Source: Candidatus Cibiobacter qucibialis
GTDB lineage: Bacteria; Bacillota; Clostridia; Oscillospirales; Ruminococcaceae
NCBI GenBank assembly: GCA_004000625.1
Contig: SAUS01000016.1
Location: 1 to 42,828, forward strand
Reading direction: 5' to 3'
Length of the DNA stretch: 42,828 nucleotides
How positions within the stretch are numbered: the first letter of the stretch is position 1; every line of letters begins with the position of its first letter. Shown here in pieces: positions 1 to 7,440 of this stretch. The translations under genes and the position numbers were made by a program. Below the pieces are notes generated by a model. It was not told where the DNA came from and made no database searches. It saw nothing but the letters and a program-made list of their open reading frames with translations.

Positions 1-55
1 CCGCAGCTGCCGGAGCGGTGCTTAAGCCGCAAGGCGGGAATTGTGCGGTGTTGCC
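1..55 (+). repeat. MITE copy 1, right end only
   Basis: The first 55 bases match the right end of the miniature inverted-repeat element found eight more times in this window, ending in the terminal inverted repeat GAATTGTGCGGTGTTGCC. The left part lies outside the window. Confidence 0.85.
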
Positions 56-405
56 AATACTTTCTCAAGTTGCAGGCCATCTACTATTGCTTAAATCGTC
101 AAATTATTCCCGCTTGGTTTCCAAAGAGATTCTCTGTACAGAAATACAAATTGTATTATTTAATAAGTCTAATACAAAAATAGCGTTGTATTCCCGCCAT
201 TTCACATCACGTTTCCACGTTTTTGTCTATCAAGCAGCATGCCAACCTCTGCCCTCGCTCTCTCCATATCAACTTTCGCCTTTCTCCCTATCCCGCCAAA
301 TCCCATCGTTTGGTTGGCTGTTTTAATTCCAAATCGTATAATACGGCTCATATATACCATTTTGTTTTTAATGTTTTCCTTCTACTCCGCCTGACAGAAT
401 AACCA
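56..405. other. AT-rich non-coding stretch next to iterons
   Basis: No convincing gene on either strand. The stretch is AT-rich compared with the window and includes an odd palindrome AATACAAATTGTATT (143-157) followed shortly by a similar AATACAA...TTGTATT arrangement. Its position beside an iteron cluster fits an origin-proximal unwinding or binding region, but that is inference. I found no exact DnaA box (TTATCCACA). Confidence 0.4.
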
Positions 406-711
406 ATACCCTGTGTAAAATTGCAACTCTTCCCTTTCGCAGCGTACAGTGTTGCATCTTTACACAGGGTATTACTATCCCTGTCGTATTATAAAAAGGT
501 AATTCACCCTGCAGATTGTTGCCATTTACACAGGTTTCCCCTCTTTTTTGGTTCCCCGCACCTGATTCACCCAAAATCCGCTTTATCTCGCAAACGTTGC
601 ATCGCGCTTTTCCTCATGTTTTGCTCTGTAAACCTGTGTAAAATTCCAACATATTTCTCCCTTTTTTCCTATTCTCATCTTCTATCCGTTTTGTTGTAAC
701 TTCGCACAGGT
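406..711. repeat. Left iteron cluster (5 copies)
   Basis: Five copies of an 18-20 bp repeat with consensus ACCCTGTGTAAAATTGCAAC. The CCTGTG cores lie at 410-415 and 633-638 on the plus strand. The reverse cores (CACAGG) lie at 463-468, 529-534 and 705-710. They occur in both orientations with irregular spacing. The same motif forms a denser array upstream of the Rep_3 gene, so both clusters are probably sites for that initiator. This cluster lies just past the terminator of the par operon. Confidence 0.8.
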
Positions 712-751
712 TTATGTTTTGTAGTATTTTCAGGCTGCTTTGCATACAAAA

Positions 752-783
752 CGGCACCGCGTCTTTCAAAAAACGCGGTGCCG
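752..783 (-). terminator. Terminator of the parA-parB operon
   Basis: A perfect 11-bp stem (752-762 with 773-783, CGGCACCGCGT arms) and a 10-nt loop, followed on the minus strand by TTTTGT. It sits about 30 bp beyond the stop of the last par-operon gene and fits a rho-independent terminator. Confidence 0.85.
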
Positions 784-812
784 CCTTTGATTTATTCAAG
801 ATTTTGAAGTGC

Positions 813-1223
813 TTACCCTGCCGTGCTGTTCTGCTCTGTCAGCCCCGTAAACACCGGGTCGTTCAGCAGCATTCCGGGAACAACATATCGGTAGGTGATT
901 GCCTGCCTGCCGTTGATCACACGCACACTATCGTTGGCCAGTGCCAGCTCTTTCAGGGTTTGCATATCCTCATCGTTCAGATAGATGGAGATCTGCTCCA
1001 GGCCAGATGTCTGCTTATATTTTGTCCCGTTTGTAACGGGAACATAGCGGCTGCTGACGGGGTTCAACTCGTAATTCTGCACCCCGCACAGGCGCGCTTT
1101 CGCAGCCTGTTCATGGATCAGCTCCGATGTCAGGGTGCCCAGCCGCGTGCCGCGCCAGTCCGCTTCGCTTTGCAGCACTGCCCGCACAGCCAGGTGTAGC
1201 CGGATGACAATTCGCTGTTTCAT
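813..1223 (-). CDS. Hypothetical third gene of the par operon
   Basis: 136 residues, not recognised. I start it at the ATG at 1223, with an AGGAA sequence about 8 nt upstream, rather than at a longer reading that would overlap parB. It begins MKQRIVIRLHL. The second half holds an ISIYLNDEDMQTLKELA segment that looks like a strand followed by a helix, as in small DNA-binding or antitoxin-like proteins, but no motif is decisive. It lies 64 bp after parB and before a strong terminator, so it is almost certainly co-transcribed with parA and parB. By position it may be an accessory partition or copy-control protein; that is inference only. Confidence 0.7.
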   Translation of the reverse strand: MKQRIVIRLHLAVRAVLQSEADWRGTRLGTLTSELIHEQAAKARLCGVQNYELNPVSSRYVPVTNGTKYKQTSGLEQISIYLNDEDMQTLKELALANDSVRVINGRQAITYRYVVPGMLLNDPVFTGLTEQNSTAG

Positions 1224-1287
1224 ATCGTGGATTCCTGTATTCCTATTTGCATGGATTTTTGTTGTTTGCTGCTTTCGTGGATCTGGA

Positions 1288-2409
1288 TTATTCCACAGCA
1301 TCAATCAGTGCTTTCAGCTCCTGCGCTGCCGCAATCAGCTCCTGCATCTGGTCCGACATTGCTTTGCGGTCCTCTGCCGTATAACTGCGGATCTTAGCTT
1401 CAATATTTTTTGCCGCTGCAATTTTACGCAGTTTGCGGGCCGTGGTAGGCAGCTTGGCCGAAATAAAGTTGTGGTCTTTATCTACTGCCGCCGCCTTGCT
1501 TTCCTGCGTCTTGGCCTGATCGATTGCATCCTGTGCATTTTGCAACGCTGCTGCAAATACGCTCTCGCGCTCCTGCATACTGCGGCGTTCCACTGCTACA
1601 TCCAGCATGGCGGTGGTCAATGCGTCCTTGATGGCGCGGCGCTCATGGCTGCGTGGGTCAAGGGCTGCAATTTTCAAAAACACTGCGGCTGCACGGGCCT
1701 GTTCTTCCAGGGTCAGGCGGAGATAGGTTTCGCACTCGGCTCGGTTCAGGAATTCCTCATCCAGCAAGCGGCGCAGATCAGGGTTGAGATCATTCTGAAT
1801 CGAAAGCGCCTTATCAATCGTGCGGGAATTCAGCGGGCTGACCTCTTTCAGCGCTTTTTTCGCTTCCGCTGCGCTCAGGTTATACGGTGCTTTCTGCAGG
1901 TTTTCCACAAAACGCGCTGCCGCCTGGCGCATCACACGTTCATTGCTGATGCCGCCGCGCACTTGCAGGTTTGCGCTGTCAATATACACAACTTTTTCGT
2001 TTTCCGTCAAATTGCGCACCACTTTGCACTGCACTTTCTGCCATTCACTCATGCGGTTGGGCAGCTGCTTTTCTTCCTGCTCGCGTTTATCCTGCTCCAC
2101 CAACAGGCGCAGCGCACGCAGGCGGCGCTCGCCGGAAAGCAGCACATATTTTCCGCCAACACCGGTCTTAGGGAACACAACCAGGTTGTGCAGCAGCCCC
2201 GCGCGGCGGATATCATCGGCCAGCAGCGCAATATCTTCCTCGGTATCCAGCTCACGGTAAAGGGCATTATCCGGGTTTTCTTCAATATCATTGATATTGA
2301 TCTCGCTGTATTCACCGCCCGGCTCCTGGTCGCCGCGCGCGATCTTACTTAACGCTGCTTCGTTTACTTTAAAGCCTTTCTTCTGCAGTCGGTCCAGTTT
2401 GCTTGCCAT
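1288..2409 (-). CDS. parB: ParB-type partition protein
   Basis: 373 residues. The N-terminal ParB/Spo0J nuclease-like domain is clear: a region beginning near residue 37 (INDIEENPDN) leads to the box II-type motif LLSGERRLRAL around residues 90-100. A helix-rich middle would hold the helix-turn-helix, and the C-terminal part is charged. ParB proteins bind centromere-like parS sites and load the ParA ATPase for replicon segregation. The ATG at 2409 overlaps the parA TGA by one base and has AGGAGG upstream; an in-frame GTG at 2412 is an alternative. The tight overlap indicates translational coupling. The linkage to a Rep_3 gene makes it a plasmid-type rather than a chromosomal noc/spo0J copy. 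Confidence 0.92.
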   Translation of the reverse strand: MASKLDRLQKKGFKVNEAALSKIARGDQEPGGEYSEININDIEENPDNALYRELDTEEDIALLADDIRRAGLLHNLVVFPKTGVGGKYVLLSGERRLRALRLLVEQDKREQEEKQLPNRMSEWQKVQCKVVRNLTENEKVVYIDSANLQVRGGISNERVMRQAAARFVENLQKAPYNLSAAEAKKALKEVSPLNSRTIDKALSIQNDLNPDLRRLLDEEFLNRAECETYLRLTLEEQARAAAVFLKIAALDPRSHERRAIKDALTTAMLDVAVERRSMQERESVFAAALQNAQDAIDQAKTQESKAAAVDKDHNFISAKLPTTARKLRKIAAAKNIEAKIRSYTAEDRKAMSDQMQELIAAAQELKALIDAVE

Positions 2410-3218
2410 CACTCTGCCTCCTGTTCAACGCGCGTTTTCAGCTCGGCATACACCTTTGCATAATCCTTTGCCGGGTTGCTGCTGCGTGCACATAGCACAA
2501 CCGGCGCACCAAGGCGGGTGCTATCCTTTACAGCCTGTCCCTTACGGATTTCGGCAGCAAACAGCTTGCTGCCCAGCTGGCTTTCCCGCAGTTCATTGCG
2601 GATCACTTCGGTCAGGGCAGTTTTTTCCACCATAGTCAGGATAATGCCCAAAACATCAATTTTTTCGCCCTCATCGTGCTCCAACTGCTGGCACATGGCC
2701 ACAGTGCGGTACACACTGTCACGGCTGTAGTCATCGCACACGCAGGGGATCAGCACAAAGTCACTGGCCATCAGGGCGTTGGTCACCATTACATCGCGGG
2801 ACGGCGGGGTATCGATCAAAATAAAGTCGTATTCGCTGGCAACCTGTGCCAGGCACATGGCCAAAAACATATTGATACTGGTGCTTTCGGACTGTTCCAG
2901 GATTTGCAGCTGCTTGGCCGCCATTGGGGTGTTGCCATTTGCCGGAATTATATCAATATTATCAAACTGCGTGCGGGAAATATAGTTCTGCGTGCCGCTG
3001 ATGCCATAGGCACGGAACATATCATACACGCCAGCGCGGTCAAAAGTATTATCGGTTACACGGGCGCCCGTCAGGGTATAGGTACAGTTGCCCTGGGCAT
3101 CCATATCCACAACAAGCACCCGTTTGCCGTCCTGCGCCATCAACGCCGCCAGGTTGCAGACGGTAACGGTTTTTCCCACGCCGCCTTTTTCAATGCAGAC
3201 TGAGATACAATATCCCAT
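2409..3218 (-). CDS. parA: ParA-type partition ATPase
   Basis: 269 residues. It has a deviant Walker A motif KGGVGKT at residues 11-17, with the signature lysine at 11, a DMDAQGN switch motif at residues 38-44, and a Walker B-like segment FILIDTPPS near residue 135. This is the MinD/ParA P-loop family. The protein lacks the long N-terminal helix-turn-helix of type Ia ParA, so autoregulation through ParA is less likely. The start at 3218 is supported by AAGGAGG about 7 nt upstream. It is the first gene of a three-gene operon. A mobile repeat (3331-3614) inserted about 110 bp upstream may have altered the original promoter region. Confidence 0.95.
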   Translation of the reverse strand: MGYCISVCIEKGGVGKTVTVCNLAALMAQDGKRVLVVDMDAQGNCTYTLTGARVTDNTFDRAGVYDMFRAYGISGTQNYISRTQFDNIDIIPANGNTPMAAKQLQILEQSESTSINMFLAMCLAQVASEYDFILIDTPPSRDVMVTNALMASDFVLIPCVCDDYSRDSVYRTVAMCQQLEHDEGEKIDVLGIILTMVEKTALTEVIRNELRESQLGSKLFAAEIRKGQAVKDSTRLGAPVVLCARSSNPAKDYAKVYAELKTRVEQEAE

Positions 3219-3247
3219 TGTTTTCCTCCTTGCGAGCGCCTTTGTGT

Positions 3248-3756
3248 AGGCATCTCTTCGTTGCTGTCGGTTAATCTTTGGCTTTTGTTCGGTTCTTTTT
3301 GCGGTACCGCACGCCGGTATCTTAATCTAAGGCAATACCGCATAATTCTAAGTGCCGATACGGCGAGTGAGGTGCGGCAGATGCCAAGCCAAAAGCGCAG
3401 ATAATACTGGATGCTGCAAAGGTGAGCGCCGCCAGTGGCGGAAACAGCGAACCGAAGCAGGGGCAGCGGTCGCAGAGTGCGAGGGGCTTTTGCCCCCGAA
3501 GCACGATGCGGGTACCGCAACCCGACATTATCGAGCATTTTGGCAACGCAGATGCCGTGCCGCAGCTGCCGGAGCGGTGCTTAAGCCGTAAGGCGGGAAT
3601 TGTGCGGTGTTGCCTTAACCGCGGGTTACAAAAATGGCCACCCCCATGCCGTGCGGCATCTCTTCGTTGCTGTTATAGCTTCTATTATATCATATGCTTC
3701 GCGTGTGTCAACGGATATTTTGACGAATATTATGCAGGCATCTCTTCGTTGCTGTT
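3248..3756. repeat. Three 19-bp direct repeats upstream of parA
   Basis: GGCATCTCTTCGTTGCTGT occurs three times in the same orientation, at about 3249-3267, 3655-3673 and 3738-3756, between parA and rep. The first lies in the parA leader; the other two are beyond the inserted MITE. The repeats are identical over 19 bases and differ from the iterons. They are candidates for the ParB binding site (parS) or for an operator of the par operon; this is inference from position. Confidence 0.6.
3331..3614 (+). mobile_element. MITE copy 2, long form (284 bp)
   Basis: Bounded by 18-bp terminal inverted repeats GGCAATACCGCATAATTC and GAATTGTGCGGTGTTGCC (two mismatches). Flanks are CTAA on the left and TTAA on the right, an imperfect 4-bp target duplication. 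It contains an extra internal segment of about 110 bp missing from the 172-bp form. It splits the set of 19-bp repeats upstream of parA. It is nearly identical to the copy at 40425-40708. Confidence 0.9.
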
Positions 3757-3909
3757 CACGCTTTTTCTCTGCCGCTTTTCCTTCCCATCCTTCTTCACTT
3801 CATCCAGGCATTCCCGCTCACGTACCTTCATTCTCACCTATTATCCCAAGGTCTATCTGAAATCAAAAAACGCCGGATATTTCCATTTCTCAGCTGCATT
3901 TCAACAAAA

Positions 3910-3942
3910 AAGCAGCGGCCAGCAATCTGCCAGCCGCTGCTT
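3910..3942 (-). terminator. Terminator of rep
   Basis: A perfect 10-bp stem AAGCAGCGGC (3910-3919) with GCCGCTGCTT (3933-3942), followed on the minus strand by TTTTTGTTGA. It is about 50 bp beyond the rep stop codon, a typical rho-independent terminator. Confidence 0.88.
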
Positions 3943-3990
3943 ACCTTATTATTATAGCGCTCCCGGATGTTCCGCTCCGCTTCATCTCAA

Positions 3991-5895
3991 TTACTCTTCG
4001 CTGTCATCCGGGATATCTTCCTCAAAAGCATCCATCCAGCTTTCGTTGTGCCACTTATCTTTTTCACCTTTTTCCTTGGCGGCAACCTTCTGCCGTTGTG
4101 CCTGGTCGTTCATTATGGTGCCGATCGGGTTCAACGCGCGTTCTTCAATAATGTGGTAGAACAGCCCCATCGGGTTATTCACGTTGGGGTCCTTGGCGGC
4201 CTTTGCCCAGAACACATCAAAGTCCAGTTCATGCGCCATAGCTTCCATCAACGGGGTCAGGCTGCCATACTTTTCAATCACTTCATTCATGCAGGCCAGG
4301 TAATGCAGCCGCATTTCGTCTTTCAGCCCATTGCGCAGGCTGGAAGGCGATGGCACGCACCGCGCTGCCAGGTGGCGGTAAATTTCGTGGTAAGCGCCGC
4401 GCTGGCCGCTCGTCAACGTCTTTTCCAGGTATCCATCATCTACAAACTTTGCAAACTCTTTTCGCATATCCTGCCGTTTTACAATCGTTTCGGGAATCAG
4501 CTCTACCTTGGGCGGCTCAGGCTCCGGCATCGTTTGCTGCACCGGTTCGTCCATCACATGGTACTCCGCTTCCAGCAGCTCCTCTTTGGGTTCTGCTGCC
4601 GGCTTTGCCTTGCGGAAAATATAAATGCGATAGTTATCCATATCCTCGCGTAGCACCTTGTTCAGGTACCGCGCCGGGCTGCGCATCTTCTGCGACCGGG
4701 GAATGATCTCCTGTGCATAGCGGGGTGCCACACCGGCCAGCCAACTGGTCAGCCCGCCGCAATCCAGGATGATGGCATTCATCTTTCCAAACACCGTTTT
4801 GTTGCCGCCGTCCTGCTCGCCATCGCCTGCCTGGATGGTGCAGCAGGCATCTGCCAACACATCAATGATCACTTCCACCGCGTGCAGCTCTTCGGGCGTA
4901 ATCTCCGCGCGCAGCTGATCCATGCGCGCTTTCACAACAATTTCCTCCCGCAGCTCGGTGCGGTGGCGTCCAAAGGAATAGGGGATCGTTGTTTCCGGTG
5001 CCGAAACATAATCAAAGGTGATCACGCTGGGGTCATCCAGCAGCGAATCCTCAATCGCCACGGTGGGGCGACCCTTCTTTTTGCTCTTTTTGCGCACTGT
5101 GCTGTTGATGCTGTCCAGGTTGGCCTGTGCAGCGGCATCATCCACCGGGTCAATCGTTACCACCAGCGAAAGAACCTTCTGCCCCTTTTTTTCGTACACA
5201 TCGTAATTAAAAATAATATCCGTCTTTTCGTTAATTTCCGCCTTTGCCTTTTCCAGTGCCAGGCGGCGGAAATCCGACCATCGGTTGGCCGTATACGAAA
5301 GCTGTTCATACAGCATGCTCAGGTTCCATACCAGCGGTTCCCCGGCCGCTTTCTTTTTCAGGTACAGGCTCTGGTAGCTCTTGCACAGCTCGTAAATGCG
5401 GATGGAATAGGTGGACCGCATCAGCATGGTGTAGGTCACATCCATGGTGGTATACAGGGTTTTCAGCTGCACCAGGTGCGGTTTCAGCACCGGGTCCAGC
5501 GTGATGGTCATGCGCGCGCGGCCCTCATCAATGCGCACTTTATCGATCCAGCGGAATGTTTCCACCGTGGAAGTTCCGTTATTCTTGATCCACTGGATGG
5601 GCGCGTTGGCCAGCTCCTCAATATTTTTGCGCACCTGCTTGTACAGCGCCCCGCTGTGCGGGTCCATGCCGGTCATCTTGATAAAATCATAAATGCTCAG
5701 CTCATAAGAGGGCAGGTCCGTATCCTCCGGCTTAATCATCGAAAAAATATGCAGCATCAGGCGCTGCTGGCTCAGCGTCAGGTTGTTGCGCGTCATCTGT
5801 ACAAGGTCATTGGATTTGCGAACGATGGTCTGGTCCCCGCGTTCTTCAAACGTAACGACAAACGGATCATCTTTTTTCTGTTTACTTGCCGCCAT
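3991..5895 (-). CDS. rep: Rep_3-family replication initiator, long form
   Basis: 634 residues. Roughly residues 25-250 match the plasmid initiator (Rep_3/RepB) pattern: KSNDLVQMTRNNLTLSQQRL near the start, then a predicted pair of winged-helix domains ending around VVTIDPVD. Such proteins bind iterons and open the origin. Family members are usually about 250-400 residues, so the roughly 380-residue tail is unusual. The tail is charged, contains an SPARYLNKVLRED segment, and matches nothing I can name. I chose the ATG at 5895, which has AGGAGG 9 nt upstream; a longer in-frame reading to 5943 lacks one. A promoter TTGCGC-17-TATAAT lies upstream, and the first iteron abuts it, consistent with autoregulation. 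Confidence 0.9.
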   Translation of the reverse strand: MAASKQKKDDPFVVTFEERGDQTIVRKSNDLVQMTRNNLTLSQQRLMLHIFSMIKPEDTDLPSYELSIYDFIKMTGMDPHSGALYKQVRKNIEELANAPIQWIKNNGTSTVETFRWIDKVRIDEGRARMTITLDPVLKPHLVQLKTLYTTMDVTYTMLMRSTYSIRIYELCKSYQSLYLKKKAAGEPLVWNLSMLYEQLSYTANRWSDFRRLALEKAKAEINEKTDIIFNYDVYEKKGQKVLSLVVTIDPVDDAAAQANLDSINSTVRKKSKKKGRPTVAIEDSLLDDPSVITFDYVSAPETTIPYSFGRHRTELREEIVVKARMDQLRAEITPEELHAVEVIIDVLADACCTIQAGDGEQDGGNKTVFGKMNAIILDCGGLTSWLAGVAPRYAQEIIPRSQKMRSPARYLNKVLREDMDNYRIYIFRKAKPAAEPKEELLEAEYHVMDEPVQQTMPEPEPPKVELIPETIVKRQDMRKEFAKFVDDGYLEKTLTSGQRGAYHEIYRHLAARCVPSPSSLRNGLKDEMRLHYLACMNEVIEKYGSLTPLMEAMAHELDFDVFWAKAAKDPNVNNPMGLFYHIIEERALNPIGTIMNDQAQRQKVAAKEKGEKDKWHNESWMDAFEEDIPDDSEE

Positions 5896-5955
5896 AAGCA
5901 GGGGCCTCCTATATCGGTTGCTGTATCCCGGGTGGTCACGCACATCATGCTAAAC

Positions 5956-5984
5956 ATTATAGCACATCCTGTTGTCCAGCGCAA
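5956..5984 (-). promoter_or_regulatory. Promoter of rep
   Basis: On the minus strand, TTGCGC (5984-5979) and TATAAT (5961-5956) are separated by exactly 17 bp. The element lies 60-90 bp upstream of the rep start. The first iteron (about 5988-6006) begins a few bases upstream of the -35 box, so initiator binding there could repress or modulate transcription. Confidence 0.75.
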
Positions 5985-5987
5985 GAA

Positions 5988-6728
5988 TTGCAAATTTACA
6001 CAGGGTTTCACCGCCATTACCCTGTGCAAAATGCAACACCCGCGTTGTGGTTTACCATATATCCTGTGGGGGTTGCAGCCCGGGTGCAGGTTACACAGGG
6101 TTTATTGTGCTTTTCTGTCCTGCTGCTTCAGGGTTCTGTAACCTGATGGAATGGCAACACCAGTTTTTCCCGTTCTCCCCCATCTCCCGGCTTGCCTCTG
6201 GTTGTTATTACAGCTTAGATGTTTAGTTTTATATTAGTAATAAGTAGAGCCTGTGTAATTTAACAACGCAAACCTGTGTGTTCAACCAACTGCAGCCTGT
6301 GCATTCCACCACCATTTTCCTGTGCGGAAAGCAACCTGCGTAAAGTTGCAAATAAGCCAAAAACAGCCAAACCTGTGTAAATTGCAACACGGGGAACGGG
6401 CCTATCCTGTGTGGTTTTCCAACAGGTACGCGGGTCACGGCGGGGCAGGGGAGCGGGAATACCCTGTGTAAAATGCAACTGTTCCGGGGGTAACCTGTGC
6501 GTTTTTCCAACGGTAAGCGGCATAGGGAAACAAGGCAATCCTGTGCGTTTTTCCAACACGTTTCGTGAATGTTCGGCACAGAATGCGGGCAATACCCTGT
6601 GCAAAATTGCAACAGCTCACAGCTGCTTCAAATAGATCAGTTGCAAATTTACACAGGGTAGCACCCCTATATTATAAGGTAAGTGCCGCACAGAATGGCG
6701 CGTGAGGGGTTGCAGTTTACACAGGATA
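5988..6728. repeat. Right iteron array (17 copies), putative replication origin
   Basis: Plus-strand CCTGTG cores begin at 6021, 6063, 6250, 6273, 6296, 6319, 6335 (CCTGCG), 6372, 6406, 6463, 6494, 6540 and 6596. Reverse cores (CACAGG) begin at 5999, 6094, 6652 and 6720. Most continue into TTGCAAC or TTCCAAC about 10 bp after the core. Four consecutive copies from 6250 are spaced exactly 23 bp. No gene is present here. An array of this kind directly upstream of a Rep_3 gene is the standard layout of an iteron-controlled origin. Confidence 0.85.
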
Positions 6729-6756
6729 GATTGAAAGCTGGGAGCTGGGATCTATC

Positions 6757-6855
6757 TGAAACGTCAAAAAGCTCGTCTGTTTCAGCAAACGCAGCCGGAT
6801 TCTGTGCTTGCGAAAGATCCGCTATTTTCGTTGCTTTCAGATGCACCTCAGGAGC
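6757..6855 (+). repeat. Diverged repeat, copy A, upstream of adhesin gene
   Basis: This stretch resembles 13248-13404. Shared blocks are CTGAAA, TCG-CTGTTTC, GCAGCCGGATT-TGTG, GCGAAA-ATCCG-TATTT and TTTCAGATGCACCT, in the same order. The other copy carries about 60 bp more in the middle. Both lie upstream of the two pilus structural genes. Its ends (ATCTGAAA / TTTCAGAT) are weakly inverted, so it may be a second small mobile repeat rather than a regulator. Confidence 0.6.
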
Positions 6856-6939
6856 TGGCGCAAATAGAAATCGGCAAGGGGGAACCGGGAATCAGGGGCG
6901 GGGCAGGGGGGGCAAAAAAGCGAATGGCATATCTGCAGC

Positions 6940-7300
6940 AAACCCGCACCCCGTTGTAAAGGGAGAACGGCGTCCCGTTGGCGGGCATGCAACCCACCAA
7001 ACACACACCCGCCGCCGCAAACACCGCAAACCGTTTGCAGGGGCGCGGTGTACCCATCGCGCCGCAAAAAACGGGAACCGTGCGCCGCAAACCTGCCATC
7101 CCTTCCACAAGGCGCCCACCCAGCCGCCAGGCCCCGCCGCAAACAGGCGCATGCGAAACAAATAATTGCGCAAAAACAGGGAAACGCAACAAAAAAGGCG
7201 AATTTTGCTGCAAAGTTGCGCTCTGCGTGCGCAGGGGATCATAAAACGCGCGGTCAAAGTATATAAAATGACCGCTGCCAAAAAGAAAATTAGAAATAAA
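6940..7300. other. Non-coding C- and A-rich stretch
   Basis: No gene seen. From about 6985 to 7160 the plus strand is rich in C and A and poor in T. GCCGCAAA recurs at about 7014, 7061, 7084 and 7136, with a related CCGCAAAC at 7024. Open frames here run on the minus strand with no start signal and are compositional artefacts. The strand asymmetry could suit a Rho-loading site or replication-linked skew, but nothing proves it. Confidence 0.4.
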
Positions 7301-7325
7301 TTATACAAAGGCTTTGAACATATTG

Positions 7326-7331
7326 TATAAT
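7326..7331 (+). promoter_or_regulatory. Possible -10 box of the pilus operon
   Basis: A perfect TATAAT lies about 250 bp upstream of the adhesin start, at the edge of an AT-rich block. The corresponding -35 position (ATACAA) is poor, so activation or an alternative promoter is possible. Confidence 0.4.
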
Positions 7332-7440
7332 CGGAGGAAAGCGCAATCAGTAAAAATGCTGAAAAACAGGAATTTACGTGGATTGTATTGCCTTTCTGGT
7401 GTAAAGGTGCTATATTTTAACAATAAAAAGTAAATGCGCA

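Noticed and set aside
3300..3311. Palindrome TGCGGTACCGCA upstream of parA as a partition site
   Set aside because: A single 12-bp palindrome is not repeated elsewhere in the window; the three 19-bp repeats are better candidates.
4882..6141. A 419-residue plus-strand open frame over rep and the iterons
   Set aside because: It is antisense to the Rep_3 gene and runs into the iteron array; no motif and no start signal.
6229..6620. Several overlapping minus-strand frames of 60-130 residues
   Set aside because: They consist of translated iterons (repeated HRV, TQG-type peptides) and have no ribosome binding sites.
5988..6728. Repeat array considered as a CRISPR
   Set aside because: Repeats are short, degenerate, in both orientations and irregularly spaced, and no cas gene is near; an iteron array fits much better.
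6837..7308. Minus-strand frames of about 100-138 residues upstream of the adhesin
   Set aside because: They arise from the C-rich bias of the plus strand; no family features or start signals.
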